From Bacteroidota bacterium (lineage in GTDB: Bacteria; Bacteroidota; Bacteroidia; Bacteroidales; VadinHA17): a DNA stretch of 39,653 nt. Position numbers and translations under genes: made by a program. Positions 30,044-38,714 of this stretch are shown piece after piece. Every line of letters begins with the position of its first letter. Position 1 is the first letter of the stretch. The notes under the pieces are model-generated. The model did no database searches. It was not told the origin of the DNA and worked only from the letters and a program-made list of their open reading frames with translations. The stretch covers positions 1 to 39,653 of the forward strand of contig DRFJ01000003.1 of the NCBI GenBank assembly GCA_011050615.1, given 5' to 3'.

Positions 30044-31057
30044 TCAATCTGCCAGGTAATTGATCATTCCATCGGTGAACCATGTTTTAAAATTTCCCTC
30101 TTCATCTGAATATACGAGGTAAGCATCAAGTCCGCCCACTTCAAGGATCATTTCCCTTGCTTTTTCCAGTCCCATAACCATACAAGCTGTTGCAAGTGCA
30201 TCTGCCGTCATGCAGTCTTCAGCTATAACGGTAGCGCTCAGTAATTTATGCCTCACGGGGTAGCCTGTTTTAGGATTAATGGTATGTGAATATTTAAGCC
30301 CGTCCTCGATAAAGAATTTCCTGTAGTTACCTGATGTAGCAAGAGCCTTATCGACCAGTTTTATATCAGCCTGCCTGTATAAGCCGGGGGTATAATTTCC
30401 GTCACTGGGTTTATCCAGTCCTATTATCCATGGTTTGTCACCCGGTTTTTTCCCTTTTGTACGCACTTCCCCACCCACTTCCACCAGGTATTTTTCTAAT
30501 CCTCTTGATGAGAGGTAAGCGCACAGGATATCCACGGTATATCCCTGGGCTATTGCATTAACATCAAGGCACATATCAGGGTCATTTTTAATCACTATGC
30601 CGTCAACTATTTTTATCTTATCCATTCCCACAAGATCCATAAGTCTGTTCTTGATACTTTCATTAAAGCGTTTGGTGGCATCGGGGCCGAAACCCCAGGC
30701 GTTAATGAGGGGAGCGGCGGTAATATCAAATGAGCCACCGGTCAGGGCCCATATCTCATATGATTTATTGAAAACATTAATGAACATGGTATCGAGGACA
30801 ACATCCTCATTCCTGTTGACCCTTGAAATAACCGAAGCGGGATTATAGGTTGACAGTGAATTATCTATTACTGTAAGTAATTCTTCTATATCCTTCCGGA
30901 CTTCCTGATCGGTGATGCCCTTTTCATGGTACCATATTACCGAATAGCTGGTTCCCTGGGTGAATCCCTGGATTCTTGACTCGATATTTTCATTTGATTT
31001 ACAGGCATATAAGAAAGCAATAAGCCCAAAAGACAATATTAAATTCCTGCTCTTCAT
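30044..31057 (-). CDS. apbE: FAD:protein FMN transferase ApbE
   Basis: Attaches FMN from FAD to a threonine of NqrB and NqrC by a phosphoester bond, outside the inner membrane. The 337-residue lipoprotein (signal ending AFLYAC, Cys19) shows the family motifs: LSTYNPASVISRVN (about 72-85), DLDVNAIAQGY-type segment CLDVNAIAQGYTVD (about 168-181), YLVEVGGEVRTKG (about 193-205), HTINPKTGYPV (about 266-276) and the metal-binding TADALATACMVMG (about 290-302). It is on the same strand as nqrFEDCBA, 259 bases downstream, but is separated from nqrF by a terminator, so it probably has its own promoter. Confidence 0.95.
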   Translation of the reverse strand: MKSRNLILSFGLIAFLYACKSNENIESRIQGFTQGTSYSVIWYHEKGITDQEVRKDIEELLTVIDNSLSTYNPASVISRVNRNEDVVLDTMFINVFNKSYEIWALTGGSFDITAAPLINAWGFGPDATKRFNESIKNRLMDLVGMDKIKIVDGIVIKNDPDMCLDVNAIAQGYTVDILCAYLSSRGLEKYLVEVGGEVRTKGKKPGDKPWIIGLDKPSDGNYTPGLYRQADIKLVDKALATSGNYRKFFIEDGLKYSHTINPKTGYPVRHKLLSATVIAEDCMTADALATACMVMGLEKAREMILEVGGLDAYLVYSDEEGNFKTWFTDGMINYLAD

Positions 31058-31196
31058 TTTGTTTAAATTATTTCATTTCGAAATTAACTAATATCCAAAA
31101 GAATCGGAAATTAACTTTCCTGTAAAGAAAAAGGTCCTTCGTGGATTATTTCGCTGGGTTGGCCAAAAAGATATTTTTTTTTAAATAATAAAGTGA

Positions 31197-31204
31197 TAGA
31201 TTTG
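31197..31204 (+). promoter_or_regulatory. -7 element of a candidate small RNA
   Basis: TAGATTTG fits TAnnTTTG exactly and points to a start about 31210 on the plus strand, opposite to nqrF and apbE. Upstream at -33 is only a T-rich stretch (31173-31182). Confidence 0.4.
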
Positions 31205-31208
31205 TTAT

Positions 31209-31294
31209 GAAGATATGTTTTCATATTCCCCTTTCCCCTATCTTCAAAGGATAAGAAAAGAAAGAGGACCGTTTCAGGAACGGTCCTCTTTTTT
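31209..31294 (+). ncRNA. Candidate intergenic small RNA between apbE and nqrF
   Basis: A transcript of about 85 bases is suggested by a -7 element (31197-31204), a 7-bp stem GAAGATA/TATCTTC (31209-31215 with 31239-31245) enclosing a smaller ATATG/CATAT hairpin and a C-rich loop (TTCCCCTTTCCCC), and the 12-bp terminator with six T at 31262-31294. No open frame with a start codon fits inside. The exposed pyrimidine-rich loop could pair with purine-rich ribosome binding sites. An alternative is that the terminator serves only nqrF on the other strand. Confidence 0.4.
31262..31294 (+). terminator. Strong terminator between nqrF and apbE
   Basis: AAGAGGACCGTT (31262-31273) and AACGGTCCTCTT (31279-31290) pair over 12 bases with a 5-base loop. 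Six T follow on the plus strand. On the minus strand the hairpin is followed by TTTCTTTTC, so it can also end the nqr transcript, but the plus-strand T-run is the better one. Confidence 0.85.
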
Positions 31295-31316
31295 ATTTGA
31301 AACAGCGGAAGAGCAA

Positions 31317-32570
31317 TCAGCCGCCAAAGTCGTCAAAGGCTACATTCTCATCGGGTATCCCCAGTTCGTAAAGAAGTTTGAGTACTGCATCGTTCATAAG
31401 AGGCGGTCCGCAGAGGTAATATTCAATTTCTTCGGGTTCGTCCAGCTTACTTAGGTATTCATCGTACAGTACCTGGTGTATAAAGCCAGTATACCCTTCC
31501 CAGTTATCTTCAGGCAGGGGTTCAGACAGGGCCAGGTTAAAAGTAAAATTGGGAAATTTCTTTTCTATTGCCCTGAATTCATCTTCGTAGAATATCTCGC
31601 GGCGTGACCGTGCTCCATACCAGTATGACACTTTACGATCAGTTTTGAGTGTATGGAAGAGGTGGAAGATATGCGATCTGAGGGGAGCCATTCCTGCCCC
31701 GCCTCCTATATAAATCATTTCATTTCCGGTATCCTGGATATGGAATTCGCCATAAGGTCCTGATATCATTACCTTATCTCCCGGTTTTCGTGTAAAGACG
31801 TAGGAAGAGCATATACCCGGAGGAACATTCATGAATTTATTTTTCTTCCTGTCCCACGGAGGTGTGGCAATACGAATATTGAGCATTATTATATTTCCCT
31901 CGGCGGGGTGGTTTGCCATTGAATAAGCCCTCATTGTTTCTTCTGAGTTTTTCGTTCTGAGGTCCCACATTTTGAATTTATCCCATTCATCCCTGAACTC
32001 TTCTTCAACATCCATATCTTTAAAAGATATATCAAATCTGGGCACATCTATCTGCACGTATTCACCTGGTCTGAAGTCCATTGTCTCACCTTCGGGCAGT
32101 TTGACCACGAATTCCTTGATAAAGGTGGCAACATTTTTATTGGATATTACCTCGCATTCCCATTTCTTGATTCCAAGAATTTCCTCGGGAAGTTTAATAA
32201 GCATATCTTCCCTGATCTTTACCTGGCATCCCAGTCTCCATTGGTTTTGTTGTTCCTTTCTGGTAAAAAAGCCTGTTTCTGTAGGCAAAATGGAGCCCCC
32301 TCCTTCCAGTATCTGGCACTTACACTGTCCGCATGTACCGCCGCCGCCGCATGCTGATGGAAGGAATATACCATTATTTGCGAGGGTTGCCATAACGTTG
32401 TTACCCGGTGATACTATCATTTCCCGGTCATTGACCTGTAGTTTCACATCACCCTGGGGCACCAGTTTTTTTCTTGCATACAACAGTATAATAACGAGCA
32501 AAAGTATTACCGCCAGGAAGACCAGTATACTTATTCCGATAACAACTATTGTGGATGTAGCTAATATCAT
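31317..32570 (-). CDS. nqrF: Na+-translocating NADH:quinone reductase subunit F
   Basis: Electron entry subunit of NQR: it takes hydride from NADH onto FAD and passes electrons to a 2Fe-2S cluster. The 417-residue protein has an N-terminal membrane helix (about 5-31), a plant-type ferredoxin domain (about 40-125) with cluster cysteines Cys74, Cys80, Cys83 and Cys115, an FAD-binding domain (RAYSMANHP, RxYS motif, near residue 215) and an NADH domain (YIGGGAGMAPLRSHIFHLF near 278-296), ending in the AFDDFGG tail. Full length. It is the last gene of nqrABCDEF, 12 bases after nqrE, and is followed by the strong hairpin. Confidence 0.97.
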   Translation of the reverse strand: MILATSTIVVIGISILVFLAVILLLVIILLYARKKLVPQGDVKLQVNDREMIVSPGNNVMATLANNGIFLPSACGGGGTCGQCKCQILEGGGSILPTETGFFTRKEQQNQWRLGCQVKIREDMLIKLPEEILGIKKWECEVISNKNVATFIKEFVVKLPEGETMDFRPGEYVQIDVPRFDISFKDMDVEEEFRDEWDKFKMWDLRTKNSEETMRAYSMANHPAEGNIIMLNIRIATPPWDRKKNKFMNVPPGICSSYVFTRKPGDKVMISGPYGEFHIQDTGNEMIYIGGGAGMAPLRSHIFHLFHTLKTDRKVSYWYGARSRREIFYEDEFRAIEKKFPNFTFNLALSEPLPEDNWEGYTGFIHQVLYDEYLSKLDEPEEIEYYLCGPPLMNDAVLKLLYELGIPDENVAFDDFGG

Positions 32571-32582
32571 AATTATGCAATT

Positions 32583-33200
32583 TTACAGTTTAATACCCAT
32601 AAAGCTCATGAAGGCAATACCCATCAGCCCTGTAATTATAAATGTTATACCCAGCCCTCTAAGTGGTGCAGGCACATTTGAATATTGTATTTTTTCTCGT
32701 ATAGCTGCAATACCTGCTATGGCCAGGAGGAAGCCGACGCCTGAACCAAAGCCAAAAACTGTTGCTTCACCTATATTTGCATATTCCCTTTCGACCATGA
32801 AGAGTGATCCTCCAAGTATTGCGCAGTTTACTGCTATCAGGGGCAGGAATATTCCGAGGGAGGAATAGAGCTGGGGGCTGAATTTTTCAATAACCATTTC
32901 CACCAGCTGGACCATTGAGGCAATAACAGCTATGAACATGATGAAGGAAAGAAAGCCCAGGTCAACTCCTGCGAAGGATCTGCTCAGCCATGTCAGAGCA
33001 CCTTCCTTGAGAAGAAAATTATGAATAAGATAGTTTACGGGTACGGTAATGGTAAGCACGAAGACTACGGCCACACCCAGTCCTACAGAGGTCTTTACTG
33101 TTTTCGACACTGCCAGGTATGAGCACATACCCAGGAAGTATGCAAAGACCATATTATCTATAAAGACCGATCTTACGAAGATATTTACAAGATTTTCCAT
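32583..33200 (-). CDS. nqrE: Na+-translocating NADH:quinone reductase subunit E
   Basis: Membrane subunit of 205 residues with six helices. Together with NqrD it holds the intramembrane iron site. The family start [28 protein letters not shown] (about 5-32) contains the conserved cysteine in GMCSYLA (Cys26). A second conserved cysteine is in AVNCAILGG (about 123-131), as expected for the paired cysteines that bind the metal. Starts 11 bases after nqrD. Confidence 0.96.
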   Translation of the reverse strand: MENLVNIFVRSVFIDNMVFAYFLGMCSYLAVSKTVKTSVGLGVAVVFVLTITVPVNYLIHNFLLKEGALTWLSRSFAGVDLGFLSFIMFIAVIASMVQLVEMVIEKFSPQLYSSLGIFLPLIAVNCAILGGSLFMVEREYANIGEATVFGFGSGVGFLLAIAGIAAIREKIQYSNVPAPLRGLGITFIITGLMGIAFMSFMGIKL

Positions 33201-33211
33201 AATTGCCAGTA

Positions 33212-33868
33212 TTAACTTTTATCAACCAGATTCCTGTTCCTGCTTCTCTGAATCCAGATAATTATACCCACTGTTACCAGGGCCATGGGAGGCAGTATCA
33301 TAAAGCCATTATTTTCATAGCCGATATTATACAGGCCGATTTTATCGATCACGGGATAACCGAATACTGTTCCTGACCCCAGGAATTCCCTGAAGAATCC
33401 AACTATAATAAGGATCAGTCCATAGCCTGCTGCATTACCCACTCCGTCAAGGAATGATTCCCACGGCTTGTTAGCCATGGCAAAGCCCTCAAGGCGACCC
33501 ATTATTATACAGTTTGTAATAATGAGGCCCACGAAGACCGAGAGTTGTTTACTGACCTCAAAGGCAAAGGCTTTAAGTACCTGGTCGACAAGGATAACCA
33601 TCATAGCGATAACCACGAGCTGGAAGATGATCCTGATTCTCGGTGGCACTGATTTCCTGAACAGTGATACTATTACGTTTGACACTGAAAGTACCACAAC
33701 AACGGATATAGCCATCACCACGGAAGGTTTCAGCTTTGCTGTTACAGCCAGGGCGGAGCATATACCCAGCACCTGAACCGTAATGGGGTTATTTTCACCC
33801 AGTGGTTCTCTCAGCAGTTTCAGGTTTTTAGCTGAGAACAATGGTTCTCTTTCTTTTTCTGTGCTCAT
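33212..33868 (-). CDS. nqrD: Na+-translocating NADH:quinone reductase subunit D
   Basis: Membrane subunit of 218 residues with six helices, the homologue and partner of NqrE. The conserved metal-site cysteines lie in [11 protein letters not shown] (about 29-39) and [16 protein letters not shown] (about 96-111). The short cytoplasmic N terminus ([19 protein letters not shown]) is typical. It starts three bases after the stop of nqrC. A small helper such as NqrM is needed elsewhere to insert the iron shared with NqrE. Confidence 0.96.
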   Translation of the reverse strand: MSTEKEREPLFSAKNLKLLREPLGENNPITVQVLGICSALAVTAKLKPSVVMAISVVVVLSVSNVIVSLFRKSVPPRIRIIFQLVVIAMMVILVDQVLKAFAFEVSKQLSVFVGLIITNCIIMGRLEGFAMANKPWESFLDGVGNAAGYGLILIIVGFFREFLGSGTVFGYPVIDKIGLYNIGYENNGFMILPPMALVTVGIIIWIQRSRNRNLVDKS

Positions 33869-33871
33869 ATC

Positions 33872-34573
33872 TTATTGACTATTTTTTTTCAGGAATTCAA
33901 CATAATTAACAAGGCAGTTATATAACATTGATTCAAGTGCCTTACTGGTAATTGTTCCGCCTGATATTGCATCAACGGCATGCGGATCGTCTTCCCCGGC
34001 ACCACCTTTCTGCACCAGTATGCTCACGAATTCTTCGTCTTCAAAGAGTTTTTTATCAACAAACTGGGCTTCAAACCAGCCTTCATTTATTTCAGCTCCC
34101 AGTCCCGGTGTTTCCGATTTATGATCGAATGTGACACCGCTAATTGTCCTCATATCTTCTTTAATTGATATATAGCCATAGATCGGTCCCCAGAGGCCTT
34201 TTCCTTCCAGGGGCATTATATAGCTTTTACTGCCATCTTCAAGGCTGGCTTCAAATATTGGGAATACCTGTTCTTCGAGGGGTTTTTTCTGTTCCTTGCG
34301 CACATCCACATAAAAAGGATCAGCACCCTCAACCCTTTCGGCCTCAGAATTAATAGCAAAAGACCCTGTAATAAATTGGTCATACAGGTTTTCGGCTGTT
34401 TCTTCGGTAGCCTCCACTCCTACGGAAGCAAGGATATTACGTTTCTTCTCTATTTCAGCATTTTTTTGCTGCAGGGGTTGAAGCAGCAATGCGGCAGCAG
34501 AGAGTATCAGGGCGACAATGGCAACCATTACCGTCGCAAAGATGAATATATATCTGTTACTGAATTGTTTCAT
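33872..34573 (-). CDS. nqrC: Na+-translocating NADH:quinone reductase subunit C
   Basis: Periplasmic FMN-carrying subunit of 233 residues, anchored by one N-terminal helix (about 9-31). The FMN_bind domain carries the flavinylation motif as DAISGGTITS (about 201-210), so Thr207 is the predicted FMN site. The canonical ApbE target is Dxx(S/T)GAT; here Ala is replaced by Gly. The motif is otherwise intact, including YGYISIKEDM and GLGAEIN earlier in the domain. It lies 12 bases after nqrB. Confidence 0.95.
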   Translation of the reverse strand: MKQFSNRYIFIFATVMVAIVALILSAAALLLQPLQQKNAEIEKKRNILASVGVEATEETAENLYDQFITGSFAINSEAERVEGADPFYVDVRKEQKKPLEEQVFPIFEASLEDGSKSYIMPLEGKGLWGPIYGYISIKEDMRTISGVTFDHKSETPGLGAEINEGWFEAQFVDKKLFEDEEFVSILVQKGGAGEDDPHAVDAISGGTITSKALESMLYNCLVNYVEFLKKNSQ

Positions 34574-34585
34574 TGCAAATATCTT

Positions 34586-35743
34586 TTAATTACTTTTTGC
34601 CCTTTTTAATCTTCTCCTGATGTTTGCCTGCACTATATAGTAGTCTATCAGTGGGGCAAATACGTTCATAAAGAGTATTGCCAGCATCATCCCTTCGGGG
34701 AAGGCCGGGTTCAGCACCCTGATCAATACTGCCAGTATACCGATAAGCAGGCCGTATATCCATTTACCTGTTTCTGTCTGGCTTCCGCTCACCGGGTCAG
34801 TGGCCATAAACACGGCACCAAAAGCAAAACCTCCCATAACGAGGTGATAATAAGCAGGTAGTTCCATGAACGGATTAATTGCGAAGGCATTAAGCAATAA
34901 GCCCATTCCCAGGCCTCCCGCAAAAACGCTCAGCATAATTTTCCAGCTAGCCACACCTGTAAGTATGAGGATAGCGGCTCCAATGAGGATGGCTATTGTA
35001 GATGTTTCCCCGACAGATCCCGGTATTGTGCCTACAAACATTTCCATTATCGAGGGCATCTGGTCCACCTCGTAGAGTGCAGCCTGTGCCAGTGGTGTAG
35101 CACCGGAGAAGGAATCAGCAACACCTTCACTCTTAACCAGACCGGCTATCCAGACAAGGTCGCCCGACATCCACTTAGGATAACTGAAGAAGAGGAAGGC
35201 CCTCGCCACCAGTGCGGGGTTAAGTATGTTCATCCCGGTTCCTCCAAATACCTCCTTACCAATTATGACTGCAAAGACTACGGCCAGTGCCAGTTGCCAG
35301 AGGGGGATGTCAACGGGAACAATGAGAGGTATCAGCAGTCCGGTTACGAAATAGCCCTCATTTACTTCATGCCCTCTTATCTGAGCAAAGATTATTTCAA
35401 TGCCAAGTCCCACAATATAACTTACAAGGAGGATAGGCAGGAATTTCAGGAAACCGAACCATACCATTTGCCAGAAGCCGGCTTCCACGTTTATCGACTG
35501 ATAATACTGAAGGCCGATATTGTATATCCCGAATAAAACGGCAGGAATAAGGGCAATAAATACTGTTATCATCACCCTCTTCATATCAATACCATCACGG
35601 ATATGAGAGCCTCTGGAAGTAACCCTGTCAGGTACAAAGATCAAAACTTCAATGGCGTCGAAGAGGGAACGGAGTTTTTCAAACCTGCCGCCTTTTTCGA
35701 AATGAGGTTTGATCTTATCTATTTGTTTTCTTAATGCTTTCAT
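34586..35743 (-). CDS. nqrB: Na+-translocating NADH:quinone reductase subunit B
   Basis: Large membrane subunit of 385 residues with about ten helices; it binds riboflavin and a covalent FMN and is a main part of the sodium path. The ApbE target is visible as DSFSGATPLA (210-219), giving Thr216 as the FMN site. Other family segments are GHEVNEGYFVTGLLIPLI (124-141), KEVFGGTGMNILNPALVARAF (163-183) and FMATDPVSGSQTETGKWIYG near the C terminus. It starts 24 bases after nqrA. Confidence 0.97.
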   Translation of the reverse strand: MKALRKQIDKIKPHFEKGGRFEKLRSLFDAIEVLIFVPDRVTSRGSHIRDGIDMKRVMITVFIALIPAVLFGIYNIGLQYYQSINVEAGFWQMVWFGFLKFLPILLVSYIVGLGIEIIFAQIRGHEVNEGYFVTGLLIPLIVPVDIPLWQLALAVVFAVIIGKEVFGGTGMNILNPALVARAFLFFSYPKWMSGDLVWIAGLVKSEGVADSFSGATPLAQAALYEVDQMPSIMEMFVGTIPGSVGETSTIAILIGAAILILTGVASWKIMLSVFAGGLGMGLLLNAFAINPFMELPAYYHLVMGGFAFGAVFMATDPVSGSQTETGKWIYGLLIGILAVLIRVLNPAFPEGMMLAILFMNVFAPLIDYYIVQANIRRRLKRAKSN

Positions 35744-35767
35744 TATTAAGATAATACTTTTATATTT

Positions 35768-37117
35768 TTAACTCATCTCCTTAACCATCAGGTCAAGTCC
35801 TTTACGGATGATTGACTGTATTTCGATTTTTGAAGGACAAATAAATTCGCACAGGGCAAAATCTTCATCTGCCACCTCATATATTCCCAGCTGCTCCATC
35901 CTGTCAATATCCTCAACAAGAATTGATTTCAGTAATTGCATGGGATAGACATCCATAGGAAGTACCTTTTCATATTCACCCGTAACAACAAAGGCCCTTT
36001 CACCTCCATGCATATTGGTATCAAGGCGATATTTTTTGCCGGGCATCAGCCAGGTCAGGAAGGTACGTGAAAAGCTGAATTTATTGAGTCCGGGTGTTAT
36101 CCATCCGAAAAATTCATAATAATTGCCTTCCGGAATAACGCTTATTGACGAATCATAATAGCCAAGGAAACCATCGCGCTGAATTTTCTGCCCGGTAAGT
36201 ACATTCCCGCTTATATACCTTACATTGAACGAGGTGATATTTCCCTTCACTATATTACTTATACTTGCTCCGGTACGTGTGCGGTAATATCTTGGTTTTT
36301 CAACCTCCGATCCCGCCAGGGCTACTATTTTATCCGGCGCATATTTACCCTCATTGAATAAGCGGCCTATCGAAACAATATCCTGCAGGTTAACATACCA
36401 CACGACCTCCCCTTTATTTACAGGATCAATATGATGTATCTGGATGCCCACATTACCAGCCGGGTGTGGTCCTGAGAAATAGTTAATTTCAACTCCCGGT
36501 GTGGTTTTCAGCAAGTCTGAAGTTGTATTATTGCCCAAACTGAGATAAACCTTGCCTTCAGTCAGTTTTCTCAGGACTTTGATCCCGGTATGATAGTCCT
36601 CCTCAGGCAGATGGTCAATAATATAATCCATATCAGCTGCCAGGGGTGCAGTATCAAAGCCTGAGATGAATATTGCTTTGGGACTTTCTTCAGGATTTGC
36701 CACTATATGGTAGGGCCTCTGTCTCACTGCAGGCCACAAGCCTGATTCCAGCAGCTTTTTCTTAATATCCTCAGTTTTCATTCTCTCAGGGTCAGCCTTG
36801 ACAAAATCAATGTAATCATCCCCTCTGGTTTCGATAACCACTTCGAGTATCCGGCGTCTTTCTCCTCTTGTTACATCAAGGACAACACCGCTAACAGGAG
36901 AGGTATATTTCACCTTCTCATTTTTCTTATCGAAAAAAATTGTCGTCCCTGCCTTAACCTCTGCACCGGGTTTGACGCACATCTTGGGAACCAGTCCCGG
37001 GAAGTCAACAGGTCTAACAGCAAACCTGCCGGGACGTTCCTCTGGAATCAGGATCTTGTCAGCCTTGCCTTTCATCCTGATATTTAGTCCTTTACGTAGC
37101 TTAATTTGTTTGGACAT
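35768..37117 (-). CDS. nqrA: Na+-translocating NADH:quinone reductase subunit A
   Basis: Peripheral cytoplasmic subunit of 449 residues, first gene of nqrABCDEF. It holds the quinone-reduction side of the complex. Family features: the N-terminal KLRKGLNIRMKGKA (6-19), the barrel-sandwich-like KMCVKPGAEVKAGT and SPVSGVVLDVTRGERRRILEVVIE (50-98 region), GPHPAGNVGIQIHHIDP (about 217-233), and the C-terminal CEFICPSKIEIQSIIRKGL (about 425-443). A canonical promoter lies about 100 bases upstream. All six NQR subunits are intact, so a functional sodium pump is expected. Confidence 0.97.
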   Translation of the reverse strand: MSKQIKLRKGLNIRMKGKADKILIPEERPGRFAVRPVDFPGLVPKMCVKPGAEVKAGTTIFFDKKNEKVKYTSPVSGVVLDVTRGERRRILEVVIETRGDDYIDFVKADPERMKTEDIKKKLLESGLWPAVRQRPYHIVANPEESPKAIFISGFDTAPLAADMDYIIDHLPEEDYHTGIKVLRKLTEGKVYLSLGNNTTSDLLKTTPGVEINYFSGPHPAGNVGIQIHHIDPVNKGEVVWYVNLQDIVSIGRLFNEGKYAPDKIVALAGSEVEKPRYYRTRTGASISNIVKGNITSFNVRYISGNVLTGQKIQRDGFLGYYDSSISVIPEGNYYEFFGWITPGLNKFSFSRTFLTWLMPGKKYRLDTNMHGGERAFVVTGEYEKVLPMDVYPMQLLKSILVEDIDRMEQLGIYEVADEDFALCEFICPSKIEIQSIIRKGLDLMVKEMS

Positions 37118-37215
37118 ACAGACTTGTTTATAATTTTAAATATAGAAATTGAAAATTACAATGTTAATTTTTTCACACACAATAATGACAAATATCATAA
37201 ATACACAAGATGCGA

Positions 37216-37245
37216 CAAAAATACCCTTACACTGATTTGAAGCAA
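37216..37245 (-). promoter_or_regulatory. Promoter of the nqr operon
   Basis: On the minus strand TTG (37243-37245) is followed after 19 bases by TATTTTTG (37216-37223), the best match in the window to the Bacteroidota TTG/TAnnTTTG promoter. Transcription would start around 37209, leaving a leader of about 90 bases before nqrA. Confidence 0.6.
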
Positions 37246-37384
37246 CTGTTTTATAACATATAAATCTATGATTCGCCTTATAATATTTTATGAGTAAACA
37301 GTGATATTTAGAGGCAGGGAGGAGAGAATAAAAACTATAAGCCAGAAAACGAATAACATAGAATGTAAATTAACGTTATAAGTG

Positions 37385-37392
37385 TAATTTTG
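37385..37392 (+). promoter_or_regulatory. -7-like element at the T9SS plug gene
   Basis: TAATTTTG fits TAnnTTTG but is only eight bases before the ATG at 37400. If used, the transcript would be leaderless or translation would begin at the ATG at 37433. It may be chance. Confidence 0.25.
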
Positions 37393-37399
37393 CTGTTAT

Positions 37400-38665
37400 A
37401 TGTTATCGCAAAAAGTCAAATATTTGTTTATAATGGTGCAGGCAATAAGCTTCGCCTGCAACATGTCCGCTCAGCAAATAAGCGAAGGGGAGATTAAGTC
37501 AGTGAAGCTGCACCGTGAGGAGTGGAACCTGTCCTATCCAATTATCACTCTTGGTTCTGATGAAAAGCTGGTCTTGCATTTTGACCTGCTGGGAAATGAT
37601 ATAGAAACTTATTATTACACCTTTGTTCACTGTGACAAGGACTGGAAGCCCAGCCGGGTATTTGAGTCGGAATATCTTGAAGGCTTTACGGAAAACCAGG
37701 TGCAGGACTATGACATGTCGTTTAATACAACTGTTAACTATATACATTACAGTTTGAGTTTCCCGAACAATGAGGTAACATTTAAGATTTCCGGTAATTA
37801 TATCATCAGGGTATATCCTTTTGGAAAACCTGATTCCCCTGTAATCACCAGAAGGTTTATGGTAAGCGAGGCAGCTGCACCAATAAGTGCCACCATCCTG
37901 CGATCAAAATTGGGCGGCTACTACCTGACAGGCCAGCAGATTGATTTCAGGGTCAGTCATGCCTCCCTTGACATCCAGGATCCCTACAGCACTGTTTTCA
38001 GCACAATTCTTCAAAATGGAAGATGGGATAATGCAAGAAGAAATTTAAAGCCTGATTTCACAGGCAATTACAGCCTTGAGTATAACGGGCTATCCGACCT
38101 TAACATCTTTCCGGGAGGAAGTGAATACAGGTATTTTGACATCAAAAGCTTAAGGTACCAGACAGAATATATCAGCAGTATTGAAAATTTATATGGTTAC
38201 TATCATGTCCGCTTGCGCGATTCCGGGAACAGGGCAGCGAGACAATATTTTTACCGGCCCGATTTCAACGGGAAATATTACATAGCCCACCAGGAAGGGA
38301 TTGATCCTCATACCGATGCTGATTATGTATATGTATATTTCACCCTTCCATCAAATTTCCCTGTGGAAGAGGATATATATGTTTTTGGAGAGCTGAGCGG
38401 GTGGGAATTTGGTGAAGGAAACAAGATGTACTATAATACAGAGGAGCATGCCTATGAGTGTCGGCTGCTTCTAAAGCAGGGCTGGTATAATTATATGTAT
38501 GCCGTTAATAATGGAAGCCTGTCGGCTTCAGTATTCAGCATGTTTGAAGGCGATCATTATGAAACAGAGAATGATTACATTATCCTCTCCTATTACAGGG
38601 ATCCCAATGGAAGATATGACCGTCTTATCGGTCATCATATCATCAATACCCTCAACAAACGCTGA
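37400..38665 (+). CDS. Type IX secretion system plug protein (DUF5103)
   Basis: Exported protein of 421 residues with a signal peptide (about 1-24, ending NMSAQQ). The DUF5103/T9SS plug domain is clear: IKSVKLHREEWNLSYPIITLGS (about 33-54), FVHCDKDWKPS (about 78-88), LGGYYLTGQQIDFRV (about 172-186), and the C-terminal VYVYFTLPSNFPVEEDIYVFGELSGW segment. In Flavobacterium the plug protein closes the SprA translocon channel from the periplasmic side when no substrate passes. Presence of this gene implies a type IX system elsewhere in the genome; none of the other components is in the window. It is convergent with the mog gene. Confidence 0.9.
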   Translation: MLSQKVKYLFIMVQAISFACNMSAQQISEGEIKSVKLHREEWNLSYPIITLGSDEKLVLHFDLLGNDIETYYYTFVHCDKDWKPSRVFESEYLEGFTENQVQDYDMSFNTTVNYIHYSLSFPNNEVTFKISGNYIIRVYPFGKPDSPVITRRFMVSEAAAPISATILRSKLGGYYLTGQQIDFRVSHASLDIQDPYSTVFSTILQNGRWDNARRNLKPDFTGNYSLEYNGLSDLNIFPGGSEYRYFDIKSLRYQTEYISSIENLYGYYHVRLRDSGNRAARQYFYRPDFNGKYYIAHQEGIDPHTDADYVYVYFTLPSNFPVEEDIYVFGELSGWEFGEGNKMYYNTEEHAYECRLLLKQGWYNYMYAVNNGSLSASVFSMFEGDHYETENDYIILSYYRDPNGRYDRLIGHHIINTLNKR

Positions 38666-38714
38666 CCGGCCGGGGGCTTAACTTCATCAACACCTGAAGC
38701 GGGGGCTTACCGGC

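Noticed and set aside
31972..32868. Plus-strand open frame of 298 codons opposite nqrF and nqrE
   Set aside because: Serine- and isoleucine-rich antisense translation that spans two conserved nqr genes; not credible as a gene.
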